Shown here: piece by piece, positions 1 through 9,900 of the stretch
How the letters are laid out: every line of letters starts with the position of its first letter
Position numbering within the stretch: the first letter of the stretch is position 1
Origin: Oscillatoria sp.
GTDB taxonomy: Bacteria; Cyanobacteriota; Cyanobacteriia; Cyanobacteriales; Laspinemataceae
Reading direction: 5' to 3'
NCBI GenBank assembly: GCA_011390515.1
Contig: JAABSJ010000022.1
Coordinates: 1 to 45,536, forward strand
Length of the DNA: 45,536 nucleotides
The notes under the pieces: model-generated
The model's database searches: none
What the model saw: the letters and a program-made list of their open reading frames with translations, nothing else
What the model was told of the DNA's origin: nothing
Translations under genes and position numbers: made by a program

Positions 1-36
1 TATGATTAATGGAGTTGCCCGTTTGTTTGCCTAGCA

Positions 37-834
37 ATGATCCCAGCCCCTCCCTTGCGATTAGCTCAAATCACGGATCTTCATTTATTTGCCCGCCCCG
101 ATCGCAAATTGCTTGGAGTCCCCACTCTTTCATCCTTTCAGGCAGTTTTAAGAGGATTGCTCTCCCTGAATTATGCCCGAGATCTCCTCCTACTCACCGG
201 AGACCTCTCTCAAGATGAAACCCCAGAATCTTATCAAGTTCTCCAGGATTTAATCCGTCCCTTGCAAATTCCCACCTACTGGGTTCCCGGCAATCATGAC
301 AATCTCTCCGTGATGGAGTCTGTTTTAACCGACAGTCCCCTTTGTGCGGACAAATCCTTTGAAATGGGCAACTGGCGCTTTATCCTGCTCAACTCTCAGA
401 TACCAGGGGCCGATGGGGGACGACTCTCTAGGACGAGTTTGGAGTGGTTGGACTGGGAATTATATAAAGCTGGCAACCAGCCAACCTTGATTGCCCTGCA
501 TCATCCCCCGTTTCCTGTGAACTCAGAATGGTTGGACCAAATTAATCTGGAAAATGCTGAGGCATTTTTTGGGATTTTAGACCGTTATCGCAATGTGAAA
601 TTGGTAGCTTGCGGTCATGTTCACCAAAATTTACTGTTTTATCGGAAAAATGTCGCTTATTTTGCGACCCCTTCGACTTGTATCCAGTTTATGCCGAAAA
701 GTATTGAATTTGCTCTGGATGATGCGGCCCCAGGGTTTCGCTTGTTTAATCTCTATCCCAATGGCACTTGGGAAACGAAGGTGGAACGGGTGCCGATCGC
801 CGCGCAACCCGATTTAACCGCCCTGGGATATTAA
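37..834 (+). CDS. cpdA: CpdA-type 3',5'-cyclic-AMP phosphodiesterase
   Basis: This is a 265-residue calcineurin-fold metallophosphoesterase that would hydrolyse cAMP to 5'-AMP in the cytoplasm. The metal-binding motifs appear in order: D14-x-H16 (QITDLHLF), GD56 (TGDLSQD), GNHD near residues 85-88, the histidine pair in ALHHPP near 155, and CGHVH at 192-196. The segment ATPSTCIQF and a Gly-Tyr C-terminus also match the CpdA (Icc) pattern, and the length is normal for the family. There is no signal peptide. Only 36 bases of upstream sequence are present, so operon membership cannot be judged. A class III adenylate cyclase lies at about 17-19 kb, so the window holds both a source and a sink for cAMP. 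Some members of this family act on other phosphodiesters, so the substrate is inferred. Confidence 0.9.
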   Translation: MIPAPPLRLAQITDLHLFARPDRKLLGVPTLSSFQAVLRGLLSLNYARDLLLLTGDLSQDETPESYQVLQDLIRPLQIPTYWVPGNHDNLSVMESVLTDSPLCADKSFEMGNWRFILLNSQIPGADGGRLSRTSLEWLDWELYKAGNQPTLIALHHPPFPVNSEWLDQINLENAEAFFGILDRYRNVKLVACGHVHQNLLFYRKNVAYFATPSTCIQFMPKSIEFALDDAAPGFRLFNLYPNGTWETKVERVPIAAQPDLTALGY

Positions 835-853
835 CAAAAACCCGCACCCTCAA

Positions 854-1215
854 ATGTTTGTAGTAACGACTTCAGTCGTTACCGCGTGATGAAAGCTTAA
901 GCTTTCGTCACGCCCCACCTCGTTGGCAGATCCAGCCCCTAAACCGGCGATGAAGCCGCTGATGGTGCGTGTCATGGCATCATCCATGACACTCTTGGCA
1001 ACGACTAAAGTCGTTACTACGAACGTGAGCAAGTACCAATGTTTGTAGTAACGACTTCAGTCGTTACCGCGTGATGAAAGCTTAAGCTTTCGTCACGCCC
1101 CACCTCGTTGGCAGATCCAGCCCCTAAACCGGGGATGAAGCCGCTGATGGTGCGTGTCATGGCATCATCCATGACACTCTTGGCAACGACTGAAGTCGTT
1201 ACTACGAACATGAGC
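854..1215. repeat. Tandem 185-bp multi-hairpin repeat, two copies
   Basis: Two near-identical units, 854-1030 and 1039-1215, are repeated with a period of 185 bp and differ at only three positions. Each unit is bounded by an inverted repeat (GTAGTAACGACTTCAGTCGT at the left, its complement at the right). Inside are two more perfect hairpins: GTGATGAAAGCTT with its complement, and GTGTCATGG with CCATGACAC. The minus strand is open in both units, but the resulting peptides are simply readings of the repeat. The repeats fill the gap between the convergent cpdA and cofG genes. The structure fits a non-autonomous mobile element that duplicated in tandem. Confidence 0.8.
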
Positions 1216-1226
1216 CGGATTCTGTC

Positions 1227-2189
1227 TTAATCATATCCAGCTTGGATCAGGTACGATCGCAGCCGAGGACTTAACCCTTCATAATATTGTGGATAAACCG
1301 GCGATCGCTCCACTAATTCCCACCCTGCTGGTTCTAAAATGCGTTTCAGTCTATCAACCTGGAGATGAGGATAGTCCGGATTGACTTCATCCGTGGGTCC
1401 GATTCCGCCTAAATCTCGGCATCCCGCCTCTAAGCAAGCTAATAAAATCTCCGGTTCTTCGATTAAGTTGGGGGGGACTTGCAGGGCGACTGCCTCGGGT
1501 AAAATTGCTCTAGCTCTTGCTACTTCTACGGGTAATTCTCTCAAGTCGAACCCAGGGGCCTCGCCGCTTTGGTGGGTTCCGGGACGATAGGGTTGGATAA
1601 TCACTTCCTGGATATGGCCCCAGCGCTGGTGAATTTGACCGATCGCCTCTAAAGTCGCTTGGCGATCGCCTGGAGTCTCCCCAATTCCCAGCAATAATCC
1701 CGTGGTAAAAGGAATTTTCAGTTCTCCCGCCCATGCTAATTGTTGCAGTCGCACTGCTGGCACCTTGCTGGGGGCGTGACGATGTACGGTTTCCCCCAAA
1801 CTCGGGGTCACCTGTTCCACCATTAATCCCATAGAAACATTAACGGTTTTCAGTCTTGCCATTTCCTGAAAACTGAGCGGACCGGCATTGGTATGGGGCA
1901 GAAATCCCAGTCCTAGAGCCAATTCGCATAACTCATAAAGGCGATCGCACCAGTCTGAACGCTTCTCAGAATTCGGATGCACTTCGCCACTCAAGATTAA
2001 AATTTCCCGAATCCCCGTCCCAATCAGAGATTTCAAGATTCGTTCCGCTTCGGGTAATTCCAACCAGGGGCTTTTTCCGGGGTCTTGGCGAAAGTTGCAG
2101 TAGCTACAGCGGTTAAAGCATTCGTAGGTTGGAACCAAGGTGTAGGCGGGACTGTAGGTGATTTGGCGGGAGGGAGAAGTGGTCAGCAT
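1227..2189 (-). CDS. cofG: 7,8-didemethyl-8-hydroxy-5-deazariboflavin (Fo) synthase subunit CofG
   Basis: This is a 320-residue radical SAM enzyme. The iron-sulfur motif is CFNRCSYC near residues 24-31, that is C-x3-C-x2-C. A conserved aspartate/glycine-rich core follows (LSGEVHPNS, GLLLGIGET, GGIGPTDEVNP). With CofH it makes Fo from tyrosine and 5-amino-6-ribitylamino-uracil. In cyanobacteria Fo serves mainly as the antenna pigment of DNA photolyases. The partner cofH is at 41.7-42.9 kb and is not in an operon with this gene. cofG is transcribed divergently from psbA, and the two start codons are about 150 bp apart. The length is normal and no key residue is missing. Confidence 0.93.
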   Translation of the reverse strand: MLTTSPSRQITYSPAYTLVPTYECFNRCSYCNFRQDPGKSPWLELPEAERILKSLIGTGIREILILSGEVHPNSEKRSDWCDRLYELCELALGLGFLPHTNAGPLSFQEMARLKTVNVSMGLMVEQVTPSLGETVHRHAPSKVPAVRLQQLAWAGELKIPFTTGLLLGIGETPGDRQATLEAIGQIHQRWGHIQEVIIQPYRPGTHQSGEAPGFDLRELPVEVARARAILPEAVALQVPPNLIEEPEILLACLEAGCRDLGGIGPTDEVNPDYPHLQVDRLKRILEPAGWELVERSPVYPQYYEGLSPRLRSYLIQAGYD

Positions 2190-2245
2190 GGCAATTGATA
2201 AGAAAATCTAATAGCAATAATCAGGAAAAATTTTTATGAAAACCC

Positions 2246-2274
2246 TTTACAAAGCTTAACAAGTTGTGTAAGGT
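2246..2274 (+). promoter_or_regulatory. psbA promoter with HLR1-like element
   Basis: A TTTACA -35 box (2246-2251) is separated by 17 bases from TAAGGT (2269-2274), about 64 bases before the psbA start. The -35 region reads TTTACAAA-GC-TTAACAAG. The first half matches the HLR1 half-site bound by the response regulator RpaB exactly, and the second half matches 6 of 8 positions. RpaB control of psbA is known in other cyanobacteria; here it is inferred from the motif. Confidence 0.55.
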
Positions 2275-2280
2275 AGTAAG

Positions 2281-2311
2281 CAAGGTAGAGAAACCTCTAC
2301 CGACTACCTTG
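2281..2311 (+). promoter_or_regulatory. Alternative hairpins in the psbA leader
   Basis: GGTAGAG (2284-2290) pairs with CTCTACC (2295-2301) around a four-base loop. The overlapping stretch CAAGGTAG (2281-2288) also pairs perfectly with CTACCTTG (2304-2311). The two stems are mutually exclusive and lie directly in the predicted psbA 5' untranslated region. Their role, if any, is unknown. Confidence 0.45.
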
Positions 2312-2337
2312 AAAACCTCATAGCAATCATAAGAAAT

Positions 2338-3420
2338 ATGACGACAACCTTACAGCAGCGCGAGAGCGCTAATCTGTGGGACCGCTTTTGCGAGTGGGTC
2401 GCTTCTACCGAAAACCGCCTTTATATCGGCTGGTTCGGTGTGTTGATGATCCCCACCCTCTTAAGCGCCACCGTTTGCTACATCATTGCCTTCATCGCGG
2501 CTCCCCCCGTTGACATCGACGGTATCCGGGAACCCGTTGCCGGTTCTTTGCTGTACGGAAACAACATCATCTCTGGTGCTGTTGTTCCTTCTTCTAACGC
2601 AATTGGTCTGCACTTCTACCCGATTTGGGAAGCAGCCAGCTTGGATGAGTGGCTCTACAATGGTGGCCCTTACCAGCTCGTGATTTTCCACTTCCTCATC
2701 GGCATCTTCTGCTACATGGGTCGTGAGTGGGAACTCTCCTACCGCTTAGGTATGCGTCCTTGGATCTGTGTTGCTTACTCTGCACCTGTTGCAGCAGCTT
2801 CCGCAGTGTTCTTGATCTACCCGATCGGACAAGGTTCTTTCTCTGACGGTATGCCCTTGGGTATCTCTGGAACCTTCAACTTCATGTTGGTGTTCCAAGC
2901 TGAGCACAACATCCTGATGCACCCCTTCCATATGTTGGGTGTTGCCGGTGTGTTCGGTGGTTCCTTGTTCAGTGCCATGCACGGAAGTTTGGTGACCTCC
3001 AGCTTAGTTCGTGAGACCTCTGAAACCGAATCTCAAAACTACGGTTACAAATTCGGTCAAGAAGAAGAAACCTACAACATTGTCGCCGCTCACGGTTACT
3101 TTGGTCGTTTAATCTTCCAATATGCTTCTTTCAACAACAGCCGTTCCTTGCACTTCTTCTTAGCGGCTTGGCCGGTTGTCGGGATCTGGTTCACCGCTTT
3201 AGGTGTGTCCACGATGGCCTTTAACTTGAACGGATTTAACTTCAACCAGTCCATCATTGACTCGACAGGTCGTGTTGTGAATACCTGGGCTGATGTGATT
3301 AACCGGGCTAACCTGGGTATGGAAGTGATGCACGAGCGGAATGCTCACAACTTCCCCCTTGATTTGGCTGCTGGTGAAGCGACTCCGGTTGCTTTGACTG
3401 CTCCTGCTATCAATGGTTAA
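2338..3420 (+). CDS. psbA: Photosystem II D1 protein, E130 (high-light) form
   Basis: This is the 360-residue D1 reaction-centre protein of photosystem II, a five-helix thylakoid membrane protein. Functional residues are in place: TyrZ Y161, D170 and the C-terminal [14 protein letters not shown] as Mn-cluster ligands, H198 for P680, and H215/H272 for the non-haem iron. Residue 130 is glutamate (CYMGREW), the form typical of high-light D1 copies rather than the Q130 low-light form. A 16-residue C-terminal extension after A344 would be removed by CtpA. The gene is single-standing, with a strong upstream promoter and a terminator directly after the stop. Other psbA copies presumably lie elsewhere in the genome. 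Confidence 0.99.
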   Translation: MTTTLQQRESANLWDRFCEWVASTENRLYIGWFGVLMIPTLLSATVCYIIAFIAAPPVDIDGIREPVAGSLLYGNNIISGAVVPSSNAIGLHFYPIWEAASLDEWLYNGGPYQLVIFHFLIGIFCYMGREWELSYRLGMRPWICVAYSAPVAAASAVFLIYPIGQGSFSDGMPLGISGTFNFMLVFQAEHNILMHPFHMLGVAGVFGGSLFSAMHGSLVTSSLVRETSETESQNYGYKFGQEEETYNIVAAHGYFGRLIFQYASFNNSRSLHFFLAAWPVVGIWFTALGVSTMAFNLNGFNFNQSIIDSTGRVVNTWADVINRANLGMEVMHERNAHNFPLDLAAGEATPVALTAPAING

Positions 3421-3433
3421 TCTGAGAAAAGAT

Positions 3434-3467
3434 TAAAAAAAGCGCCTCCAATTTGGGGGCGCTTTTT
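3434..3467 (+). terminator. Rho-independent terminator after psbA
   Basis: A GC-rich stem, AGCGCCTCC paired with GGGGGCGCT across a short AT loop, is preceded by A7 and followed by T5. It lies 20-45 bases after the psbA stop codon and is the clearest intrinsic terminator in the window. Confidence 0.85.
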
Positions 3468-3556
3468 ATTTGGGGATTTTTCCGACTGATATCAACTCGC
3501 ACTCCGTGGGATGAATTCGGGAATCGTGCGGTTGTGGGTAGCGGATACTCAGGGGG

Positions 3557-4489
3557 TTAGAGTTTCCGCAAACAGGGTAAACGGCGACGACGGCGATCGG
3601 GTCGGAATTCTAAACCAAAGGTTTGATAATCGGAGGCACTCAGTACCCGGAAGCGATTTAATTTGACGGTGCGATCGCCATCGATACTAGAAATAATCGA
3701 TTCTGGGTCACTGGCATCGCCGCCTAGTTTTTCAAATGCCTCTTTGACCGTGAGCCATTCTATCGTCCCCCGCTTGTTTTTTGTGGCAGCAGGGGTAGTG
3801 ACCTCTGGAGTAGATTTAGCGCGAGTTCTGCGTTTAGTGGGAGTGGGTTCCTCTGCCGGAGGCGCAGAAGCGATTGTTTTTGTTTTAGAGGTTTCTTTTG
3901 CTGCGGGGAGCTTTTTTTCGGCTTTAGCCTGACGCCGCCGTCCATTGGTCGTTTTGGTTGTGGTTTTAGTTCTAGACTGCTTAGAGGCTGGGGGTTCAGC
4001 GGGTTCTTTGGAGGCCGGGGGTTCCGAAGGTTCTTTGGAGGCCGGGGGTTCGGGTGGTTCTTTGGAGACCTTGCTGGCCTTGGTTTCCTTGACCGTGGTG
4101 GTTCTTTTTTGGCCTTTGGTTGCAGTTTTGGTGGTACTCGGAGTCTCGACCGGGGTCGGAGGTTCGGAGGAACTTAATCCTTCTTCTAAGACGCTGACTC
4201 GTTTGGTTAGACGGGAGAGAACATCAGAATCTAAGCGATCCATGACGCTAGAGATTTTGACCTCTAGTTCTTCGAGTCGTTTTAGGAGGGTGGTATCGGG
4301 AGTTGTTGCAGGGGTTGCAGTTGTTTCAGGAGTTGTCGTCGGGGTGGGTTGATCGGCTTCTCCGGAAAAGACTTGTTGGAGAGCTTTAACCACGACTTCA
4401 GTGCGATTGGTATCGGTGGAGGCAACAATCTCATCGATCGCCTCTAAGAGTTCTTCGGGTAGTCTTAAGGTAACTGGTTTGGTTGGCAT
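3557..4489 (-). CDS. Ribbon-helix-helix DNA-binding protein with repetitive linker
   Basis: This is a 310-residue protein of unknown target. Residues 1-43 (VTLRLPEELLEAIDEIV and the following helix) form a ribbon-helix-helix (CopG/MetJ type) DNA-binding domain. A Thr/Pro-rich stretch and a predicted coiled coil (LLKRLEELEVKISSVMDRL, about 68-105) follow. Residues about 110-235 form a Lys/Thr/Ala/Pro-rich, probably disordered linker. It contains three 9-residue repeats of the type SKEPxEPPA, encoded by 27-bp repeats at about 3985-4068. A compact C-terminal domain (EWLTVKEAFEKLGGDASD onwards) ends in a run of arginines. RHH proteins bind DNA as dimers and often repress their own promoter. The paired 15-bp repeats just before the start codon fit that. 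No toxin partner is adjacent, so this is probably not a simple toxin-antitoxin antitoxin. Confidence 0.75.
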   Translation of the reverse strand: MPTKPVTLRLPEELLEAIDEIVASTDTNRTEVVVKALQQVFSGEADQPTPTTTPETTATPATTPDTTLLKRLEELEVKISSVMDRLDSDVLSRLTKRVSVLEEGLSSSEPPTPVETPSTTKTATKGQKRTTTVKETKASKVSKEPPEPPASKEPSEPPASKEPAEPPASKQSRTKTTTKTTNGRRRQAKAEKKLPAAKETSKTKTIASAPPAEEPTPTKRRTRAKSTPEVTTPAATKNKRGTIEWLTVKEAFEKLGGDASDPESIISSIDGDRTVKLNRFRVLSASDYQTFGLEFRPDRRRRRLPCLRKL

Positions 4490-4497
4490 TTTCTATA

Positions 4498-4551
4498 ACG
4501 TCATACAGGGTTATCCCATCCTATAGCGTCTTGGGGACGTCATACAGGGTT
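4498..4551 (-). promoter_or_regulatory. Paired 15-bp direct repeat before the RHH gene, possible operator
   Basis: ACGTCATACAGGGTT occurs exactly at 4498-4512 and again at 4537-4551, a period of 39 bp. The near copy begins 9 bases upstream of the RHH start codon, over its ribosome-binding region. Exact spaced repeats in this position are what an autoregulatory RHH repressor would need. Binding is inferred. Confidence 0.45.
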
Positions 4552-6927
4552 GATTTGGGATTTATAGATCGAAAATACATCGAAGCGCGTCCACTTTTAG
4601 CAACGAATATTACTAGAAGGCTTAGATCGCGTTTACGAATGTGATCAAAGGTTGCTCTGAGTTGGCAGCCGATCGCGCTTGTAGACGGACGTTCTCCCTT
4701 GGGAGTGCGCCGTTCTGTTAACCTTTATAACACGACTAGAAAACAGTTTCCTACTGACAAGTCTAGTTATTTGATTGGCCCGATCGCCCTGGCGTTGAAG
4801 ACGTCAGGTCAAACAATCCGGTAGCAAAGCACTTGGGGAACCCTGATCCAATCTTTTTGTCCGTAAGACCGTCTGTCTTGCGCTATTGATTGGACCGATC
4901 GCGATTCAGCCGATTGTCCCTACTGTGGTATTGACATGGCTCTGCATTACCAATCCTGTTTTTTATTGTAAAGTCAAGCTGTTGATTTCGTCAAAAACTT
5001 TTGTTTTTTGATTCGCCGATCGCCACCGGAGTGCGATCAACTGGTTACTTCCCCTACTCTACCCCGCTGAGTTGACTTGAAAGAAAGAAGGCTTTTATTA
5101 AAAGGAATACCCTCTAGGAGTAGCTGGTTAATTGTACAGAATGGAACGGTTCGCTATTCTTGATCCGTCCCGGAATCCTTACCCCCGAGGATGCCGGTAG
5201 AGTGGTTGAACACCGGGACAAGAAACCGGGTTTCTCGATGAGATTGGTGGCGAATCCGCAGAGATTTTAAAAAGAAACCCGGTATGTCTTCCCCTTACTG
5301 GATCGCTGCTCTCTTTTGAGGCGATCGCCGGATGAACTGTGGCTGTACCGCTTGCCAAATACTTTAAGTTGGATAAAATAGATGGGTTGCAAATCCCCGG
5401 GTGCAGGCCGTCCTCAATCCTAATTTATACCAATTTGGGTTTAACCGGACTCCATTCCCGGACTCCAACTCAGGGGCGATCGCCTCAATCAAATGTTTCC
5501 CCCTACCCCCTAAAATAAGAGCAGGATTCCCTCGATTACTGATTTGGGCTTAAACCCATCAAACATCGGTTGAATCCCATCAGGAGTTGCCTAACAGTCG
5601 AGGGCGATCGGCCCCTTGCACTGAGGCTGGGATGGATCTTCAATCCCATGCGATCGCCATAATACGACTCAGAGCACTCCGGTGAACATTCGGCAATCAA
5701 ATCCGTTCAAACCCCTCTAGTATTTGTACCGTAGGTCCCCCGTCCTTGTCCTAATCCGGTTGACTCTTCAAGGGATAGCTACCCTTTACCCCAGGGAAAA
5801 AACCCGCTCAGATTGAGCTAAAATTGAGGGGGATTTGATATCAGGAATTTCCCCCGGAGGCAAGCTGTACCCAGAGAAGAGATCCAGGAAGTTGGCAGTT
5901 GCCTGATCCGGTCACACTTGTCATATCCGGGAACTCTAACCCCGATCATATTCCCATTGACCGGGCTCAGGACAAGGCTGTACCTTATGCCTCCTTTGAA
6001 AAATAGGAGAATTTTTTTCAGAAAACCCCGATTTGGGGAAGCTGATGCGATCGCCTCCCCACATCAGGTCTTAATCCGGGGCAATAACTGCTGAGACGCT
6101 CAAAACTATCCCCCTGAGAAAAGCGCACATTATTGTAATATTTCGCAATATTCATGACAGTTGGGCGGTGGATAAATGGGGTTTGAGAATGGAAACCCAG
6201 AAGGGGTGAAGTGGCGATCGCTGACGATCACAAAGACTCTCCTTTGCGCTAAACTCCACGGTTGTCAGCGGGGAAAGGGCCCCTCCCATCTCACACCCCG
6301 GAGAATGGTGACCCGAGTAAAACCGTCACAAATCCCTAGGTATGGATCACTACTGTTCTTTATACAGAGTGGCAATTCATCAACCGTAGAACCCCGCAGA
6401 ACCCCGTTAAACCCTTAAAACACCAATCTTTTCCGGGAAATACATCGTTTCCAACTCCGGGCAAAACCCTGGAGAAATATAGGCAATTAAAAGCCGGTGG
6501 ATAGCCTTGCAATTGCACCCGGGTGAGGCAGTGAAATCTCCCCTAACCCAGAAGGGAGTGACCGGATGACCAGAAAGAAGAAAGATTCAGGTGTTCCTAA
6601 AACTCTAACCGACTGCCCCGAAATTGAGGGCAACTCAGGGGCGAACCTTGACCACTCGGCCTGCGATCGCCCCTAAAGCCTTCCCCGCTTCCAACTCTCG
6701 GGTTAGACTAAGGCAGAAGTGACATTAAGCCTGAAATTGAGTTGGGCAACTGCCGAGCCAAACATCCCGCCATCCTCTAGCCTGGAAGCAATTCAGTATT
6801 TTTTCTGGGCCAAAAAATAAAGAAACCATTAAAATCACCAACAGCATAGTAACTTTTCCCGGGAAAGGTTGAATCTTAGAATAGTTCACTCCAAAATTTA
6901 AAGTCGAAATAAAAAAAGGTATATCAA
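4552..6927. other. Gene-poor region of about 2.4 kb
   Basis: No open frame here looks like a protein. The longest forward frame (6176-6418, 80 codons) has no recognisable composition, motif or ribosome-binding site. The stretch contains many GCGATCGC octamers, one copy of the dispersed palindrome AGAAACCGGGTTTCT (5221-5235), and scattered short inverted repeats such as AACTTTTCCCGGGAAAGGTT near 6849. It could hold decayed genes, a long leader of the downstream kinase or a structured RNA. None of these can be shown by eye. Confidence 0.5.
5221..5235. repeat. Dispersed palindrome AGAAACCGGGTTTCT, copy 1
   Basis: This near-perfect 15-bp palindrome recurs exactly at 12147-12161 and 38753-38767, always between genes. 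A partial relative lies at about 5271-5282. Confidence 0.6.
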
Positions 6928-9900
6928 ATGGTCATTCCCGTAGAACCCACCCCACTCTCATCCTCAAGAACTCGCCAATTGACTCCGATTAAATCCGTAG
7001 AGTCTAGTCAACCCAGCGCATCGACTCGCAATCCAGGGATTGTGTTGGAACTGCTCGATCTCGCCTGGAATCAGGACGATGAGACTATTCCTGAAACCTT
7101 TGAGGGGAAAACCCGTGCTACATCTGTGCAGAATCAGGAAAGTCATCCCCAAGGACAGTCTAAACCTGTTCGGGTTGAGGTGAGTTTTCGCCTAGATTCA
7201 GACCACTGGAAAGAGTTGATGCAATCAATGGCGATCGCCATTGAGGAACAACAATCCTGGCAATGGGAAGGTCGCCTGATCAGTGCGAATCCTCAAACGA
7301 GTCAGCAACAGTCGGTAGAAACTCCGGCGCAAACCGACCCTCCGTTGACCCGGGAAGTTGCCCGGGTCAAGGGTTGCTCAAACCGGAGTTCGTTTCATTC
7401 ACAAAGCGATTTCTCTGGGGGATGCCAGGGGGACCTTGACCCTGAACTGGATCATCCCAGTTCTGATTCATCCTACCTCACGGCGTTGGTGGAGATTCAG
7501 GAACAGTTATTGATGGCTGTAACCCCTGATTTCGAGAGTGAAACTCAGCTCTATCAAGAGATTCTACAACGACTGGCCCAGGTGTCTGGTGCAACGGGTG
7601 CCTACTTCTGGGAAACCCAGGGGACAGGGAATGGGGGGGGGACGGGTTTACGATCGCAGTGGTATGCGGACAATTTCCCCAGTCCGGGGATGGTCCCGAA
7701 TTTACCGGATTTAGAGCAGATCAGCGCCTCGGGGTTCCAGGCGATTTCTCTGGCGGTGGCGGAACTGCCGGAATCAGACCGGTCTTTTTTTGCCGATCGC
7801 CCGATCGCCTCGATTCTGCTAATTCCCGCCATTGCCGATGACTGTTGTCGGGGATGGATGGGGTTGGAGTATCCCCACCAAAACCCGGTCAGTCCGGGGG
7901 AAATCTCGATATTGCAAACCGCAGTCCGGGCGATCGCCGCCGATCGACGACAGTCTCAGGGAGATATTCAGGGGAGTGGTTTATTTTCTGTCCCAGAACC
8001 CTGGGGGGCGATCGCCCTGCTAGACCCCGAGGGAACCCTTCTGGAGATTGAAACCCTGGGGAACAGAGGCGGTGGTGATTCCGGGATGGCAGAGGACGTG
8101 GGTCTGCCCTTTTGGAACAATCGAGGGTGGAGTCCTCCTGAATGCCAGGAAACTTGCCATCAGAGTCACGAGACACAAGAACAATTAAAGCAGGCGATCG
8201 CGACTGCGGCGGAGGGGAAATTCGTTCGCAGTTACTTTGAACTCGACTTACGCAACGGCAGCAGCAAGGGGGTGAATTTTTCTATCAAACCTGTTTTTGA
8301 TCGCCATCATCAAGTCTTGTTCTTGATTTGGAAGGGACTCAGGGCGATCGCACCGGACCGGGTTCAGACATCGGAAGAATCATCGGAAGCACCGGAGAGT
8401 CTGACATCGGATCCGAATCCTCGGGATTGCCCGGGAGTAGAACCGATTCCATTACAATCCTCGATGTTATTAACCGTCGAATTGAGACAATCGCGGTCCT
8501 GCATTCGCAAACCTCATCCGACATCCGCTCATCGGGACGCCTCAACCGGATTGTTCCTCAAACATCCCAAACACCCGAAGCACATTCGGGTGAGGATTCC
8601 CACGCGAACTCAACGGAATCTTGAGGGGGAGCCGATCGCCTCTGGATCGTGGCTGGAGCGGGGTGTAAATGAAGCCTCCGATGCCATTGCCATCACCGAC
8701 CTCCACGGGACTCTCACCTATCAAAATAGAGCATTTCAGGAACAATTTGGATATAGTCGTGATGAAATCAATGCAGCCGGAGGGATTTGCCAACTGTACG
8801 GCACTCCCGAACTCGAACGCGAAATTTGCCAAAGCGTCCGCCGAGGGTATCGTTGGTGTGCAGAAGTCTTGTTACAAACAAAAGACCGAACCGGCAAGCG
8901 GGCCTGGTTGCGAGCTCATCCGATTCCCGATGAAACCGGCGCAGTTGTGGGGATTTTTAGTATTTATACCAATATTTTAGAGGCGATGGACGGGGATTGC
9001 GCGGGAGAACCCTGGTCGCAATGCGATCGGTCAAATCAGAAGTGCCTCGATCGCCTTCAGGAAAGTAACCGACGCTTGCAATTAGCCCTCGAAGGCAGCA
9101 ATTTGGAATTATGGGATTGGAATCTGGAGACGGGAGATTTGTTTATTGGGAAAAAATGGCGGGCGATCGCCGACTGGTTGCCCGATGAAACCCTGAATCC
9201 GGTCCAATCCTGGCGCAGACTGATTCATCCCGATGATTTGCCTCGGGCGATCGCCGACTGGAACCACCATCTCAACGGCGGGGTTCCGGTTTGTGAAATT
9301 GAATACCGAATTCGCACCAAAACCGGGCAATGGCAGTGGATTCTCGACCGGGGTAAGGTGGTAGAACGAGATTCCCAGGGCAAAATACTCCGGATATTAG
9401 GGACTCACAAAGATATCACTCCCCGCAAACAGTACCAAGAAGCTCTGGAAAAGGAACGTCTGCAACTGCGAGAAATCATCAATCGCGCACCTGTGGCGAT
9501 GGCAATGCTTGATCGCAATCTGCGCTATATTGCCCATTCTCAAAAGTGGTTCAGTGATTACAATGGCGATCGCTGCGGCAACCCTCCTTCCTGGATCGGA
9601 TGTCACTTTTTTGACGTGATACCGGATCTGTTTGAACGCTGGCATCCCCTGTTAGATCGGGTTCTCGCCGGAGAAGCCTTTTCTTCCCGGGAAGATTGCT
9701 GGGAACGGGCTGACGGGTCTAAACTCTATCAGCGTTGGGCGATTCAGCCTTGGTACAGTCCCACTGGGGATGTTGGAGGAATTGCCATTGTCACGGATAA
9801 TATTAATGAACTGGTGGAAGCTCGGGAAACTGCCCTAGAAGCAGCCCGAATCAAATCCCAATTTCTTGCTAACATGAGCCATGAAATTCGCACCCCCATG

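Noticed and set aside
850-1211. Minus-strand frames of 60 and 64 codons in the tandem repeat
   Set aside because: Both are translations of the same repeat unit and have no ribosome-binding site; the sequence is explained by hairpins.
3945-4352. 135-codon forward frame opposite the RHH gene
   Set aside because: Val/Gly/Ser-rich mirror of the repetitive linker; the RHH frame has a recognisable N-terminal domain.
4863-4973. Short frame containing CPYCGIDMALHYQSC, resembling a zinc motif
   Set aside because: Only about 36 codons between stops, with no start codon or context; likely chance.
6176-6418. 80-codon forward frame in the gene-poor region
   Set aside because: No motif, unusual composition, no ribosome-binding site and no supporting neighbour.
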